This document shows, piece by piece, positions 1 through 7,757 of a stretch of 64,000 nucleotides of DNA; position 1 is the stretch's first letter; each line of letters begins with the position of its first letter. Source of the DNA: Gaetbulibacter_A aestuarii (lineage in GTDB: Bacteria > Bacteroidota > Bacteroidia > Flavobacteriales > Flavobacteriaceae); the NCBI RefSeq assembly GCF_039537665.1, contig NZ_BAABAY010000001.1, positions 1,364,001-1,428,000 on the forward strand, read 5' to 3'. Both the position numbers and the translations under genes were made by a program. The notes under the pieces are model-generated. The model was not told the origin of the DNA, ran no database searches, and saw only the letters and a program-made list of their open reading frames with translations.

Positions 1-857
1 CTACAGCAGATGCTACGATTGAGATAACGGCATCAGGCACAGCTACTGTAGGAGATGACTATAGCTTTAATGGTGATACCACAAGTCCTTATAATTTGAT
101 GATCCCCGCAGGTTCATCCTCCGCTTCACTAGACCTGGTAATTATTGATGATACGACCTTTGAAGGTGATGAAGCCTTCACTTTGGATATGACCAATGCC
201 TCAGGAGGATTAAATCTTGGTTCGACATTAATTCAGTATAACACGACCATTGTAGAAAATGATCCGGATCCAAGCGCCTATAGTTATGTTGAAACCTTTG
301 AATCCAACGATGGTTCCAATACTTATTTAAATGATGTGCTAGGTTTCCAAAACATCATATTACCAACACAGGATATTTCTAACAAACAAATTGATTTGAT
401 TACCAATTCCGGTTCGTTTAGTGACGTCAATGACGTAACTGCAACTTCAGATAACGGATTGAACCTGTTTTATAACAGTAATCAGGTTGCTGCTGATTTC
501 GGACTGATTGATAATGTGGTTGTAACACCCGTTCAAACAGGAAGAGGAACGATTGATATTTCTGTTGATGTATCCTACGCTTTCAAAAATCAGAACTCAG
601 GTGAGGCTACAATTTATTGGTCGCAAACCTATGATGGTTCAGGCACTTTTAACGAAAGTGATTGGACGGTTCTTGGTTCTGAAACGGTAGCAAGTATGGA
701 TGGTGAGGGTTATGGTAATAATACCTATAAAAGAGAAACCTTTACTGTTAACGCAACGGGTGATTTTTATATCGCGATGCGTGTTACCCAAACCATTGAT
801 TTTGATTTTTACAGAACCAGATGGCGCTTTGATAATGTGAAAGCCATCGCTCAATAA
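1..857 (+). CDS. Secreted Calx-beta domain protein, C-terminal part (5' end outside window)
   Basis: The reading frame is already open at base 3, so the gene begins before the window. An ATG-like start near base 96 is internal to the domain and should not be used. The first ~85 visible residues form a Calx-beta repeat: a VGDDY segment, a PAGSSSASL segment, then DDTTFEGDEAFTL, the usual acidic calcium-binding turn. After a short linker (NDPDPSAYSYVETFES) comes a beta-rich domain of about 170 residues, ending in RWRFDNVKAIAQ. That end looks like a domain found in extracellular flavobacterial proteins. I see no T9SS sorting tail, so this domain may itself be terminal. Role inferred: extracellular adhesion or binding protein; the substrate cannot be read. 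Confidence 0.75.
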   Translation, partial: TADATIEITASGTATVGDDYSFNGDTTSPYNLMIPAGSSSASLDLVIIDDTTFEGDEAFTLDMTNASGGLNLGSTLIQYNTTIVENDPDPSAYSYVETFESNDGSNTYLNDVLGFQNIILPTQDISNKQIDLITNSGSFSDVNDVTATSDNGLNLFYNSNQVAADFGLIDNVVVTPVQTGRGTIDISVDVSYAFKNQNSGEATIYWSQTYDGSGTFNESDWTVLGSETVASMDGEGYGNNTYKRETFTVNATGDFYIAMRVTQTIDFDFYRTRWRFDNVKAIAQ

Positions 858-885
858 TTAATAACCAAAAAAAACTGAAACAAAA

Positions 886-1230
886 ATGAAACGAATAATA
901 ACAGCAATTTTACTGATTATTGGATTTTCCCTAAGTGTATCCGCTCAATCAAAAATGAAGGAGAAAGCTTCTGAACGCGCAAACAAATTAAATATGGAGA
1001 TTGTTGCCGGGGATAAATCTCAGGCCTTGACAGACGATCAAATGGCGCAAATAACGGAATTGGAAATGAAGCGCCTTGAAGAGGTAAGAGGCTTACGCAA
1101 AAGTAATGCTGATAAAGAAGCTATAAAGGCTGTAAACAAAAAGTACTTCAAGCAGATGTATTCTGAAGTTCTAACCAAGAAACAGAAGAAAGCGCGCCGT
1201 GAAGGAAAAGATAAGGTTAAAAAGAAATGA
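886..1230 (+). CDS. Small exported basic helical protein, function unknown
   Basis: This is a 114-residue protein with a clear signal peptide (MKRIITAILLIIGFSLSVSA, then QS). The mature part is lysine- and arginine-rich, predicted helical, and carries an LTDDQMAQITELE segment followed by a very basic tail ending KVKKK. The organisation (short periplasmic helix-rich protein with an LTxxQ-like motif) recalls Spy/CpxP-like and DUF4890-type Bacteroidota proteins, but the match is by eye only. It starts 28 bases after the Calx-beta gene and ends 16 bases before the GH5 gene, so the three probably share a transcript. No function can be assigned. Confidence 0.7.
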   Translation: MKRIITAILLIIGFSLSVSAQSKMKEKASERANKLNMEIVAGDKSQALTDDQMAQITELEMKRLEEVRGLRKSNADKEAIKAVNKKYFKQMYSEVLTKKQKKARREGKDKVKKK

Positions 1231-1246
1231 TGGTTAGTAGTTAATA

Positions 1247-2626
1247 ATGAAGCACTTAATATTTCCCATTACGATATTTCTTTTCGTTTTATTTTCCGGG
1301 CAAAGTATTGGCCAGGCGACCCCACAGGAAATGGTTGCAAAAATGGGCAGAGGTATTAATTTGGGAAATGTTCTAAGTGCACCTTATGAGGGTAACTGGG
1401 CACCTGCTGTGGAAGAAACCTATTTTGATGATGTTTTGAACGAAGGTTTTTCGACGGTAAGAATACCAATTCGATTTGATAAGCACACCACGGCATTGGC
1501 AGATGTTACCTATACAGATTCGAGTAATAACTATATAGGGAGCCCTAATGATTATACCGTGGACCCTACATTTTTAGATCGTGTAGAACAAGTTACAGAT
1601 TGGGCATTAACCAGAGGTTTAGTAGCAATTATTGATGTACATGGCGATAAATGGTATTGGGAAAGTTACGACGCTACAAGTCCAGAATATAAAACAGGAA
1701 ATGACCTTCTTGCGGCTGAAGACCGATTTCGTGCGATATGGACCGCTATTTCGGATCGTTTTCAATTAAAATCTGAGAATTTATTATTCGAAATTATGAA
1801 TGAGCCTTATTTTAATATGTCCGCTTCTCAGGTAGATAATGTAAATACTAATATTTTAAGTATCATCAGGCAAACCAATCCCACACGAAATGTGATCATT
1901 ACCGGTGGTGGGGCGAATTCCTGGCAGGCCCCATTACAAATATCGAGTTCACTCATTTCAAGTGATGTGCATTTAATTGCAACATTTCATTATTACGTAC
2001 CATTTAAATTTACAAGTTCCTCAAAACAACAATATTCTGATTATAACTGGGGAACTGATGCTGATAAAGCCAATGTGGATAGTCATTTTGATACTGTTTT
2101 AAATTGGTCTCAAACGAATAACATTCCCGTTTTTTTAGGGGAGTTTGGTGCCGACAACTATTGTGGTTATGATTATGTAAATAATACTTGTGGTGGTTAT
2201 GGCGGCCCTGATAATACCTCCAGAGTATTGTATCATGAATATGTTGCAGATGCTGCTATAAGTAGGGGATTCAGTTTTACAGCCTGGGATGCCGGTGAAA
2301 AATCTAATAAAACCATTTACAAAGTTTCAGACAGGAGCTGGGTGGAAGACGTTAAAAATGCCATCTTAGGCAATGGTACGCTAGGTGTCGATCAAGTAAA
2401 ATCAAAAAAAGATTTTCAATTATTCCCAAATCCAGCGACAAGTGTCGTAAATATTCAAACTCACAGAACTATTTCAAATATTCACCTAATCAGTAGTTTA
2501 GGTCAGTTGTTCTCTACGGAAAACTCAAGAACTATTGATGTTTCAGATCTAAAATCCGGGATATATCTGGTTAAGGTCTTATTCAAAAACGGTGAAACCA
2601 ATTGTAAAAAATTACTAATTAATTAA
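1247..2626 (+). CDS. Secreted glycoside hydrolase family 5 (endoglucanase-like), T9SS cargo
   Basis: Signal peptide at residues 1-22. A GH5 TIM-barrel catalytic domain follows at about 28-365: GINLGN near the start, then STVRIPIRF, then FEIMNEPYF with the acid/base Glu at about residue 186, and VFLGEFGA with the nucleophile Glu at about 299. The last ~75 residues (FQLFPNPATS to the end) are a type A T9SS sorting domain that PorU would remove. The enzyme is expected to hydrolyse beta-1,4-linked glucan or mannan outside the cell or on its surface. GH5 subfamilies differ in substrate, so cellulase is only the default call. It lies 16 bases after the small exported protein and 22 bases before a second T9SS cargo gene with carbohydrate-binding-like modules, which fits a small polysaccharide-attack cluster. 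No SusC/SusD pair is visible in the window. Confidence 0.9.
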   Translation: MKHLIFPITIFLFVLFSGQSIGQATPQEMVAKMGRGINLGNVLSAPYEGNWAPAVEETYFDDVLNEGFSTVRIPIRFDKHTTALADVTYTDSSNNYIGSPNDYTVDPTFLDRVEQVTDWALTRGLVAIIDVHGDKWYWESYDATSPEYKTGNDLLAAEDRFRAIWTAISDRFQLKSENLLFEIMNEPYFNMSASQVDNVNTNILSIIRQTNPTRNVIITGGGANSWQAPLQISSSLISSDVHLIATFHYYVPFKFTSSSKQQYSDYNWGTDADKANVDSHFDTVLNWSQTNNIPVFLGEFGADNYCGYDYVNNTCGGYGGPDNTSRVLYHEYVADAAISRGFSFTAWDAGEKSNKTIYKVSDRSWVEDVKNAILGNGTLGVDQVKSKKDFQLFPNPATSVVNIQTHRTISNIHLISSLGQLFSTENSRTIDVSDLKSGIYLVKVLFKNGETNCKKLLIN

Positions 2627-2648
2627 TTCAAAACTAAACACTAAAATC

Positions 2649-3845
2649 ATGAGAAAAATTACGCTATTAACTTTAATCTTAATCCCCTTGTTTGGATTTT
2701 CCCAAACCTTTGATTTTACTAGCTCTTCCGATGGTTGGGATGCAGTTACTACAGGTGCAACATTAACCCCGAATGCTACCTTTGTGGCTGTCGACTTAAC
2801 CGAAGGTGTTAATAACCCTAAATTCGGAAGTACCACGGCAGGCGTAGATGGTGTTACGAACACCATTTGTGCGGTAACCTTACAAAATCTGAGTGCTAAC
2901 GGACCAACATTCTTGAGAATTTCTTATCCAAAAGCTGCCGGTGGTCGCGTTTATCAACAACAAGATATTACAGCCGGTGATTCAGGATATGTTACCTATT
3001 ATTTTGATTTAACCAATTCGGAGTGGGGCGATACCGCTACGGAAGATGATATTCAGGTTCATTTTAAAGCAGCTGGTAATGCTACCTATACGGTTCCGGT
3101 TGGAGGAGTAACGGTTAATATCGATAAAATTGAATTTATTTCCTCTATACCAACCACTTTGAGAGAAACTTATACGTTTGATACAGATAACGATACTGAA
3201 GGGTTTGTGGCTACTAACGGAAGTATTTCAGGCCCTGCAGGAGGTATATTAACGTTTACTCCTGATCCTGGTAAATATGCCAAAATTGAGCAAACTTTAC
3301 ATCATATTAATGCCGATACACATAAGTATGTACACATAACTTTGAAAAATAATTCAGCAACAAATGATCAACTTAGATTTATTTATGGTACGAATACCAG
3401 AACAATGACCATGAGTACCAGCGATGCATCGGACCAAACCTATACTTTTGATCTTTCTGATGCCGGAACTGATCCTGAATGGACCGGTAATCAGACGTTT
3501 ACTATAGGTATTGGTTCAACCATTTCCGCTAATCCCGGGCAGGCTAATGATTCCGGAACGGTTGAATTCAATTCCATCGTAGCGGATAATACACTTGCAA
3601 ATCGAGAATTTAATACAGCAACATTTAGTATGTACCCTAATCCGGCTCGAAATGTTCTGAACTTTCAAACTAAAGATGAAATTTCAACTATTAAAATTTA
3701 TGATATCACCGGTAAAGTGGTGATGACTTCATCCACTTTAAGTGATAAAAGAATGAACGTTTCTCAATTGACCACCGGAATATATCTCGTACACTTACAA
3801 ACCCGTGACAATAAAAACGGTATTCGTAAGCTTGTAAAGCAATAA
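2649..3845 (+). CDS. Secreted two-module beta-sandwich protein with T9SS type A tail
   Basis: 398 residues. The signal peptide is MRKITLLTLILIPLFGFSQ. Two modules of about 140 residues follow, each opening with FDFTSSSDGWDA-like or YTFDTDNDTEGF-like segments. These are typical of carbohydrate-binding-like beta-sandwiches attached to flavobacterial glycanases. The C-terminal ~80 residues (FSMYPNPARNVL to the end) are a type A T9SS sorting domain. No catalytic motif is visible. It is co-oriented with the GH5 gene 22 bases upstream, and a strong hairpin terminator follows the stop codon. Inferred role: binding partner or surface anchor for polysaccharide processed by the GH5 enzyme; the ligand is unknown. 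Confidence 0.8.
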   Translation: MRKITLLTLILIPLFGFSQTFDFTSSSDGWDAVTTGATLTPNATFVAVDLTEGVNNPKFGSTTAGVDGVTNTICAVTLQNLSANGPTFLRISYPKAAGGRVYQQQDITAGDSGYVTYYFDLTNSEWGDTATEDDIQVHFKAAGNATYTVPVGGVTVNIDKIEFISSIPTTLRETYTFDTDNDTEGFVATNGSISGPAGGILTFTPDPGKYAKIEQTLHHINADTHKYVHITLKNNSATNDQLRFIYGTNTRTMTMSTSDASDQTYTFDLSDAGTDPEWTGNQTFTIGIGSTISANPGQANDSGTVEFNSIVADNTLANREFNTATFSMYPNPARNVLNFQTKDEISTIKIYDITGKVVMTSSTLSDKRMNVSQLTTGIYLVHLQTRDNKNGIRKLVKQ

Positions 3846-3886
3846 AGTTCAACCTCCCTTTGTAATGATTAATAGCGTTACAACTG

Positions 3887-3922
3887 AAAAAAACCTGTTA
3901 GTTCATGGCTAACAGGTTTTTT
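3887..3922 (+). terminator. Rho-independent terminator after the 2649-3845 gene
   Basis: A 10-bp stem (AACCTGTTAG with CTAACAGGTT) has a 7-base loop and is flanked by an A-run before and a T-run after, 42 bases past the stop codon. The symmetrical A/T flanks could also work on the opposite strand. Confidence 0.85.
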
Positions 3923-3987
3923 AATTTTTGCTTTGTAAAGCATTCTAAACTTCGACGTAATTAAATTCCCCAGACCTTTCTAAACTG

Positions 3988-4057
3988 TGTCATGCTGAAC
4001 TTGTTTCAGTATCTAAGCTCTAAATCCGATAGACCCTGAAACAAGTTCAGGGTGACA
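3988..4057. repeat. Palindromic element copy 1
   Basis: TGTCATGCTGAAC opens the left arm and the right arm closes with GTTCAGGGTGACA. The arms pair over about 20 bases around a spacer beginning ATCTAAGCTC. One mismatch (TTTCAGT for TTTCAGC) distinguishes it from copies 2 and 3. Confidence 0.85.
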
Positions 4058-4172
4058 GCATTAATCGGAGGATAATAGATATGGAGTTTACTCGAGCGTT
4101 TTTTTTACACTATTTTTTAAGCAGTACGCTTATTGATATGCTTTAGCAAAACTCTCCGACGTTTCTAAAATT

Positions 4173-4242
4173 TGTCATGCTGAACTTGTTTCAGCATCTA
4201 AGTTCTACATCAGATAGACCCTGAAACGAGTTCAGGGTGACA
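4173..4242. repeat. Palindromic element copy 2
   Basis: Same arms as copy 1, with a single change in the right arm (CTGAAACGAGTTCAG). Confidence 0.85.
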
Positions 4243-4359
4243 GCACCAATCAGAGGATAATAGATATGGAGTTTACTTGAGCATTTTTTTATTTGAACTT
4301 TTTTAAAGCATTACGCTTTCTGTTGTACCAATACAAACCTCTCGGACCTTACTAAATTT

Positions 4360-4429
4360 TGTCATGCTGAACTTGTTTCAGCATCTAAGCTCTAAATCAG
4401 ATAGACCCTGAAACAAGTTCAGGGTAACA
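4360..4429. repeat. Palindromic element copy 3
   Basis: Same arms as copies 1 and 2; the right arm ends GGGTAACA instead of GGGTGACA. It lies 82 bases from the end of the esterase gene on the opposite strand. Confidence 0.85.
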
Positions 4430-4511
4430 AATTCAGATAAAGGATAATATCTCTCACGTATACTTAAGAGCTTTTATGGTTTGGTTTTATTAATGAATTA
4501 AAGACCTTTAT

Positions 4512-6095
4512 CTATAAGTTTACCTCAGAAAACGATTTATTGAGAGCAACCCAATGCCATTCTGATTTACCAAAATTACCTGAATCTTGGATAACTTTCA
4601 TATGTGTTTCGTTGATTATTTCCACGGTTATTTTTCCATTTAATTGATCTTTTCCTGCAGGAATATCCGCCCATGTCAGTTCTAATGTATCGTCTTTTAT
4701 TTTTCCGAGGCCAACATGGCACCAGTTTTCACCTAGATTTACATCATCGGTCTTTTGATTCATCCCAAGCCAAAAAACATTATTTTCTACAACATTTATC
4801 CAAAACGGATTTTTACCCATAGATTGCCAGAGGCCTGGTTTAATTAACGGTTTTGAGTTTGACATTTTTATGGTTTTTATTGGGTTTTGATTTGGTAAAT
4901 AACTTTTTGTCTGCTTCGAGTTTTTTAGATCCTCTCTGAGGATTTTTATTTTGGTTTTTGCGTTTTCATTGTTGGGATTATGAGCAAGAGATTTTTCATA
5001 ATTTTTTATGGCGTTTTCTATATTGCCCAAATGATCATAGGCCTCTGCTAAACTATCAAAAGCATTGAATGATTTTGGATAGTTTTTAGTATTCATAATA
5101 AAGAAAGCTAAGGCTTCTGACTTTTTGTTTTGATCATTGCTTCTTAGCATCGTGTAGCCTATGCGATTTACAAGAGCTTCAGGAGGATTAACATTCCATG
5201 AAAGCCGATCCGACAAGGTTTGAAAATGTTGCTCAAGTTGCTTCGTGTTTTTTACATCACGGTAGTAAACCCCATAACCATCAAACAAGGCTGAAATGCC
5301 ATGATAAAAAGCAAGGGGTGGAACGGAACCGTGATTTTCATTTTCAAAGTATTCTAATTTACCAGGAAACTCATTCTTACATTTACTGTTTAGGGCTTCA
5401 TAGAACCGCACATGCCTATCGCGATTTCTAAAATTTCGTTTTCCCCAGTTAGCAGTAGCTATGTAAATAAACCGCTCAAAAGAATTGTCGGTAACAGTAG
5501 CTAATTTATTATCCATGGTAGTAGCATCCCAGGCGCCAAAGCTGGGATCCACAGCAAGAAATGCATTAAAAAGAGTGTGTTCTTTCATATAGGTATGCGC
5601 AGCTAATAACCCTCCGAGAGAATGCCCGAATAGAATTCTGTATGGTTCAGTCCTGTAGTTCTCATCCAGGAAAGGGATGAGTTCATTTTCTAGAAAGCTT
5701 AAAAACCTTTCGCCACCCCCGGAGTCATTTTTTCGTGTTGTAATGATTTTATCTGGTGTGAAATCTCGTCTTCGGTTGATATTCTCTATGGCGACTATGA
5801 TCATCTCAGGGATTTTCAAATTTCCGTTATAACCCGAGCTCATATAATTCACCATGCCGCTTATGGATTGAAAATGTATATTTCCGTCGAGAACAATAAG
5901 TACCGGATATCTTTTATAGGATGAGTTTTTATCATTGTAGCCTTCGGGAAGGCTCACCAAAAATGGTCTATTTTCATTTAAAATTTTTGAATGAAGTGTG
6001 TGTTTCGTTCCGATTGTAATTTGTTCATTGTTTTGAGAAATTGCCTGAATGATTCCTAAAAGGAAAAAACTTATAATCAGGATGGCTTTTTTCAT
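4512..6095 (-). CDS. Exported esterase-D/Fes-like hydrolase with TPR and extra C-terminal domain
   Basis: 527 residues. The signal peptide ends at about residue 21 (IIQAISQ). Residues 25-290 are an alpha/beta-hydrolase of the esterase D / enterochelin-esterase type. The motif FGHSLGG gives nucleophile Ser159, VDPSFGAWD is a likely acid region, and ENHGSVPP gives catalytic His255. Residues ~310-395 are helical TPR-like repeats (AFDSLAEAYDHLGN). A linker then leads to a separate ~110-residue C-terminal domain (GLWQSMGKNPFWINV to WHWVALN), probably a small beta-barrel. The second gene of a likely operon, it begins 37 bases after the marR stop. The ester substrate is unknown; siderophore or acyl esters are possible. 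The C-terminal domain is not one I recognise. Confidence 0.8.
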   Translation of the reverse strand: MKKAILIISFFLLGIIQAISQNNEQITIGTKHTLHSKILNENRPFLVSLPEGYNDKNSSYKRYPVLIVLDGNIHFQSISGMVNYMSSGYNGNLKIPEMIIVAIENINRRRDFTPDKIITTRKNDSGGGERFLSFLENELIPFLDENYRTEPYRILFGHSLGGLLAAHTYMKEHTLFNAFLAVDPSFGAWDATTMDNKLATVTDNSFERFIYIATANWGKRNFRNRDRHVRFYEALNSKCKNEFPGKLEYFENENHGSVPPLAFYHGISALFDGYGVYYRDVKNTKQLEQHFQTLSDRLSWNVNPPEALVNRIGYTMLRSNDQNKKSEALAFFIMNTKNYPKSFNAFDSLAEAYDHLGNIENAIKNYEKSLAHNPNNENAKTKIKILREDLKNSKQTKSYLPNQNPIKTIKMSNSKPLIKPGLWQSMGKNPFWINVVENNVFWLGMNQKTDDVNLGENWCHVGLGKIKDDTLELTWADIPAGKDQLNGKITVEIINETHMKVIQDSGNFGKSEWHWVALNKSFSEVNL

Positions 6096-6132
6096 AATAT
6101 TACTTTGTTTGAATTTTGAAAAGTGTTGGTAG

Positions 6133-6561
6133 TTAGGAGATATTTGCTAAAATTTTATTCAGGGTTTTATTTAGTTGTTCCAATTCTTCTTCTGGAATTC
6201 CAGAAAATGCCGCTTCGCGGTTGGTCTTTATTACAGGTTCTAATTTTGATAATATTGTTTTTCCTTTCGTAGTGAGTTCAATTTTGAATCTTCTACGGTC
6301 GTCCTTATTTATTGTTCTCTTCAGGAAATTTTTATTCACCATAAGGTCGATCATTCTTGTAATTGACGCGGAATCTTTAAAAACCATTTCAGCTATTTCT
6401 TTCTGACTTAATTTCGGGTAACTATCCAGATATTGCAATATCAACTTTTGATCGACCGTAATATCGTCAACAACGTTTAAAAAGTTTCGGGTAGAAAATT
6501 TTCTATAGGTTTTAATGGTTTTTTCGATCGTGTAGAAAACGGTCTTTGCAGGGGTCTTCAT
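6133..6561 (-). CDS. MarR family transcriptional regulator
   Basis: 142 residues from the chosen ATG at 6561. A longer in-frame start at 6597 is rejected because it would place the start inside the palindromic operator. A winged helix-turn-helix is visible: PKLSQKEIAEMVFKDSASIT (recognition region), then the wing RTINKDDRRRFKIELT and a dimerisation helix at the C-terminus. MarR proteins are dimeric repressors that respond to small phenolic or oxidant ligands. An 18-bp perfect palindrome lies 21 bases before the start, pointing to autoregulation and joint control of the downstream esterase. Ligand unknown. Confidence 0.88.
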   Translation of the reverse strand: MKTPAKTVFYTIEKTIKTYRKFSTRNFLNVVDDITVDQKLILQYLDSYPKLSQKEIAEMVFKDSASITRMIDLMVNKNFLKRTINKDDRRRFKIELTTKGKTILSKLEPVIKTNREAAFSGIPEEELEQLNKTLNKILANIS

Positions 6562-6582
6562 AATATTTGTTTGATACAAATG

Positions 6583-6600
6583 TAATTGATATATCAATTA
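6583..6600. promoter_or_regulatory. Perfect 18-bp palindrome, probable MarR operator
   Basis: TAATTGATATATCAATTA is a perfect inverted repeat just upstream of the marR start. Length and AT-rich symmetry are those of classic MarR-family operators, so it is the likely autorepression site for the marR-esterase operon. It lies 171 bases before the divergent PAS-LuxR gene. Confidence 0.75.
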
Positions 6601-6696
6601 AAAATAAATATTATTCAAATTTTATTCAAAAAATATGCACTTTAAGATTTGGAAATCAGGAGAACACGAAAAATAAAAACTTGATTTTACTGTCGA

Positions 6697-6704
6697 TATT
6701 TTTG
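6697..6704 (+). promoter_or_regulatory. Promoter -7 box for the PAS-LuxR gene
   Basis: TATTTTTG matches the Bacteroidota TAnnTTTG consensus 67 bases before the ATG. No TTG at ideal -33 spacing is evident, so the call is moderate. Confidence 0.45.
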
Positions 6705-6771
6705 TGTATCTTGACATATTATTTTTTGATTCAGCTTTTTTTATTACTTTTCGTACAAACTACCAATTGCT

Positions 6772-7542
6772 ATGAATGATATTAATATCAAATCAGCTTA
6801 CCATGAAATATTTAAGTCTTACGATAATCCCTCTCTCGAACATCACATAAACAAAATCATTGAATTAGACGATTATCTGCCTTATAGTTCAACATTTTTC
6901 TGCATCACGAATACGCAGAACCTAACCTTTGAATATGTGAGTAAGAACATGCGATCTTGTTTAGGTCTTGACAAAAGCCTTTTTGAGGAGCATGGGATGC
7001 GTTATTTTTGGAGTAGGATGCACCCGGACGATCTTGAGAAATGGCTGCAAGCCTTAAATAGTCTGATGGAATTTACATTAAATGAAATTCCGGAAGGGGA
7101 TAGAGAGAAAATGACCTACACATGGAACTACAGGTTTAAAAATGCTGATGATGAGTATGTGAATATCATTCAGAATACAAGTCCTCTGGAATTTGATACA
7201 AATAATAAGCCTATCATAGGCCTTGCACACTATACCGTATTGCATCCTGATATTAATTTGCAGATTTGTGCTTCTGCGAAACGCTTGAATGCCCATAATG
7301 AATACGATACGATGTATTTCAATAACTTCTCTCAGAAATTGATTTCTGATGGGATAAGTAACAGAGAACGTGATGTGATTCGCTTATTGGTTTTAAATTA
7401 TTCTAGTAAAGAAATTGCCGAAAAACTGAATATTAGTCCGAATACTGTGGACACACACCGCCGAAATATTCTAAAAAAATTGAACATTTCTTCTACCGGC
7501 GAACTTATAGGTATGATGAAATTAAATCAGTTTTTGATATAA
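6772..7542 (+). CDS. PAS domain LuxR-type transcriptional regulator
   Basis: 256 residues, cytoplasmic, no membrane segment. The N-terminal ~160 residues form a PAS-like fold: FCITNTQNLTFEYVSKN, the PAC-like stretch TYTWNYRFKNADDEYVNI, then IIGLAHY. Residues ~190-252 are a GerE/LuxR helix-turn-helix (SNRERDVIRLL, SSKEIAEKLNISPNTVDTHR). Because it has no receiver domain, the signal is probably a small molecule or redox state sensed by the PAS domain, as in other flavobacterial PAS-LuxR proteins. It is divergent from marR and followed by a hairpin terminator. The regulated genes cannot be identified from the window. Confidence 0.85.
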   Translation: MNDINIKSAYHEIFKSYDNPSLEHHINKIIELDDYLPYSSTFFCITNTQNLTFEYVSKNMRSCLGLDKSLFEEHGMRYFWSRMHPDDLEKWLQALNSLMEFTLNEIPEGDREKMTYTWNYRFKNADDEYVNIIQNTSPLEFDTNNKPIIGLAHYTVLHPDINLQICASAKRLNAHNEYDTMYFNNFSQKLISDGISNRERDVIRLLVLNYSSKEIAEKLNISPNTVDTHRRNILKKLNISSTGELIGMMKLNQFLI

Positions 7543-7615
7543 AAGGTTAAACAAAACGCCGTTATTTAACTTATTTCCTGACAAATCAATATGTTAAAAT
7601 TTAAAAATATTGAAA

Positions 7616-7634
7616 AATACTCATTTTGAGTATT
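7616..7634. repeat. 8-bp inverted repeat downstream of the LuxR gene
   Basis: AATACTCA and TGAGTATT are perfectly complementary across a TTT loop. There is no T-run of terminator type. It could be a dyad operator or part of a small transcript ending at the terminator at 7705. Confidence 0.5.
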
Positions 7635-7704
7635 GCGTCGTATGCTTTTTTGTATGATATTTGAACAGCTATTAGTCAATTCTTAGGGAGGATTATCTAA
7701 ACGG

Positions 7705-7737
7705 AAAAAGTGTCTGATGAATTTCAGGCACTTTTTT
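7705..7737 (+). terminator. Terminator between the LuxR gene and convergent murF
   Basis: A hairpin with a GTGTCTGA / TTCAGGCAC stem (one G-T-type pairing) is flanked by AAAAA and TTTTTT. It can serve both the + strand transcript and murF on the minus strand, whose stop codon is 21 bases away. Confidence 0.8.
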
Positions 7738-7757
7738 ATTTATAGCATATCTTCTTA

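Larger units (their letters stand above)
3953..4480. repeat. Tandem array of three ~186 bp units, each with a long palindrome (REP-like)
   Basis: This fills most of the 666-base gene-free stretch between two convergent genes (3845 and 4512). The same block recurs three times at spacings of 185 and 187 bases. Each has a CTGAACTTGTTTCAG arm, about 28 bases of spacer, and the complementary CTGAAACAAGTTCAG arm. A less conserved linker follows, including GGATAATAGATATGGAG, present after copies 1 and 2. The unit is repeated as a whole, not only the hairpin. I recall this palindrome as a recurrent intergenic element in Flavobacteriaceae. No ORF of note lies within it. Confidence 0.85.

Noticed and set aside
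3953..4480. CRISPR array from regularly spaced repeats
   Set aside because: Only three units, spacing of 185-187 bases far exceeds CRISPR spacers, the linkers themselves are repeated, and no cas genes are nearby.
6562..6597. 12-residue N-terminal extension of the MarR protein
   Set aside because: Its start codon lies inside the perfect palindromic operator, and the shorter start fits the family length.
6567..6779. Small hydrophobic + strand ORF between marR and the LuxR gene
   Set aside because: It overlaps the palindromic operator and promoter region, is AT-driven in composition, and overlaps the real start of the LuxR gene.
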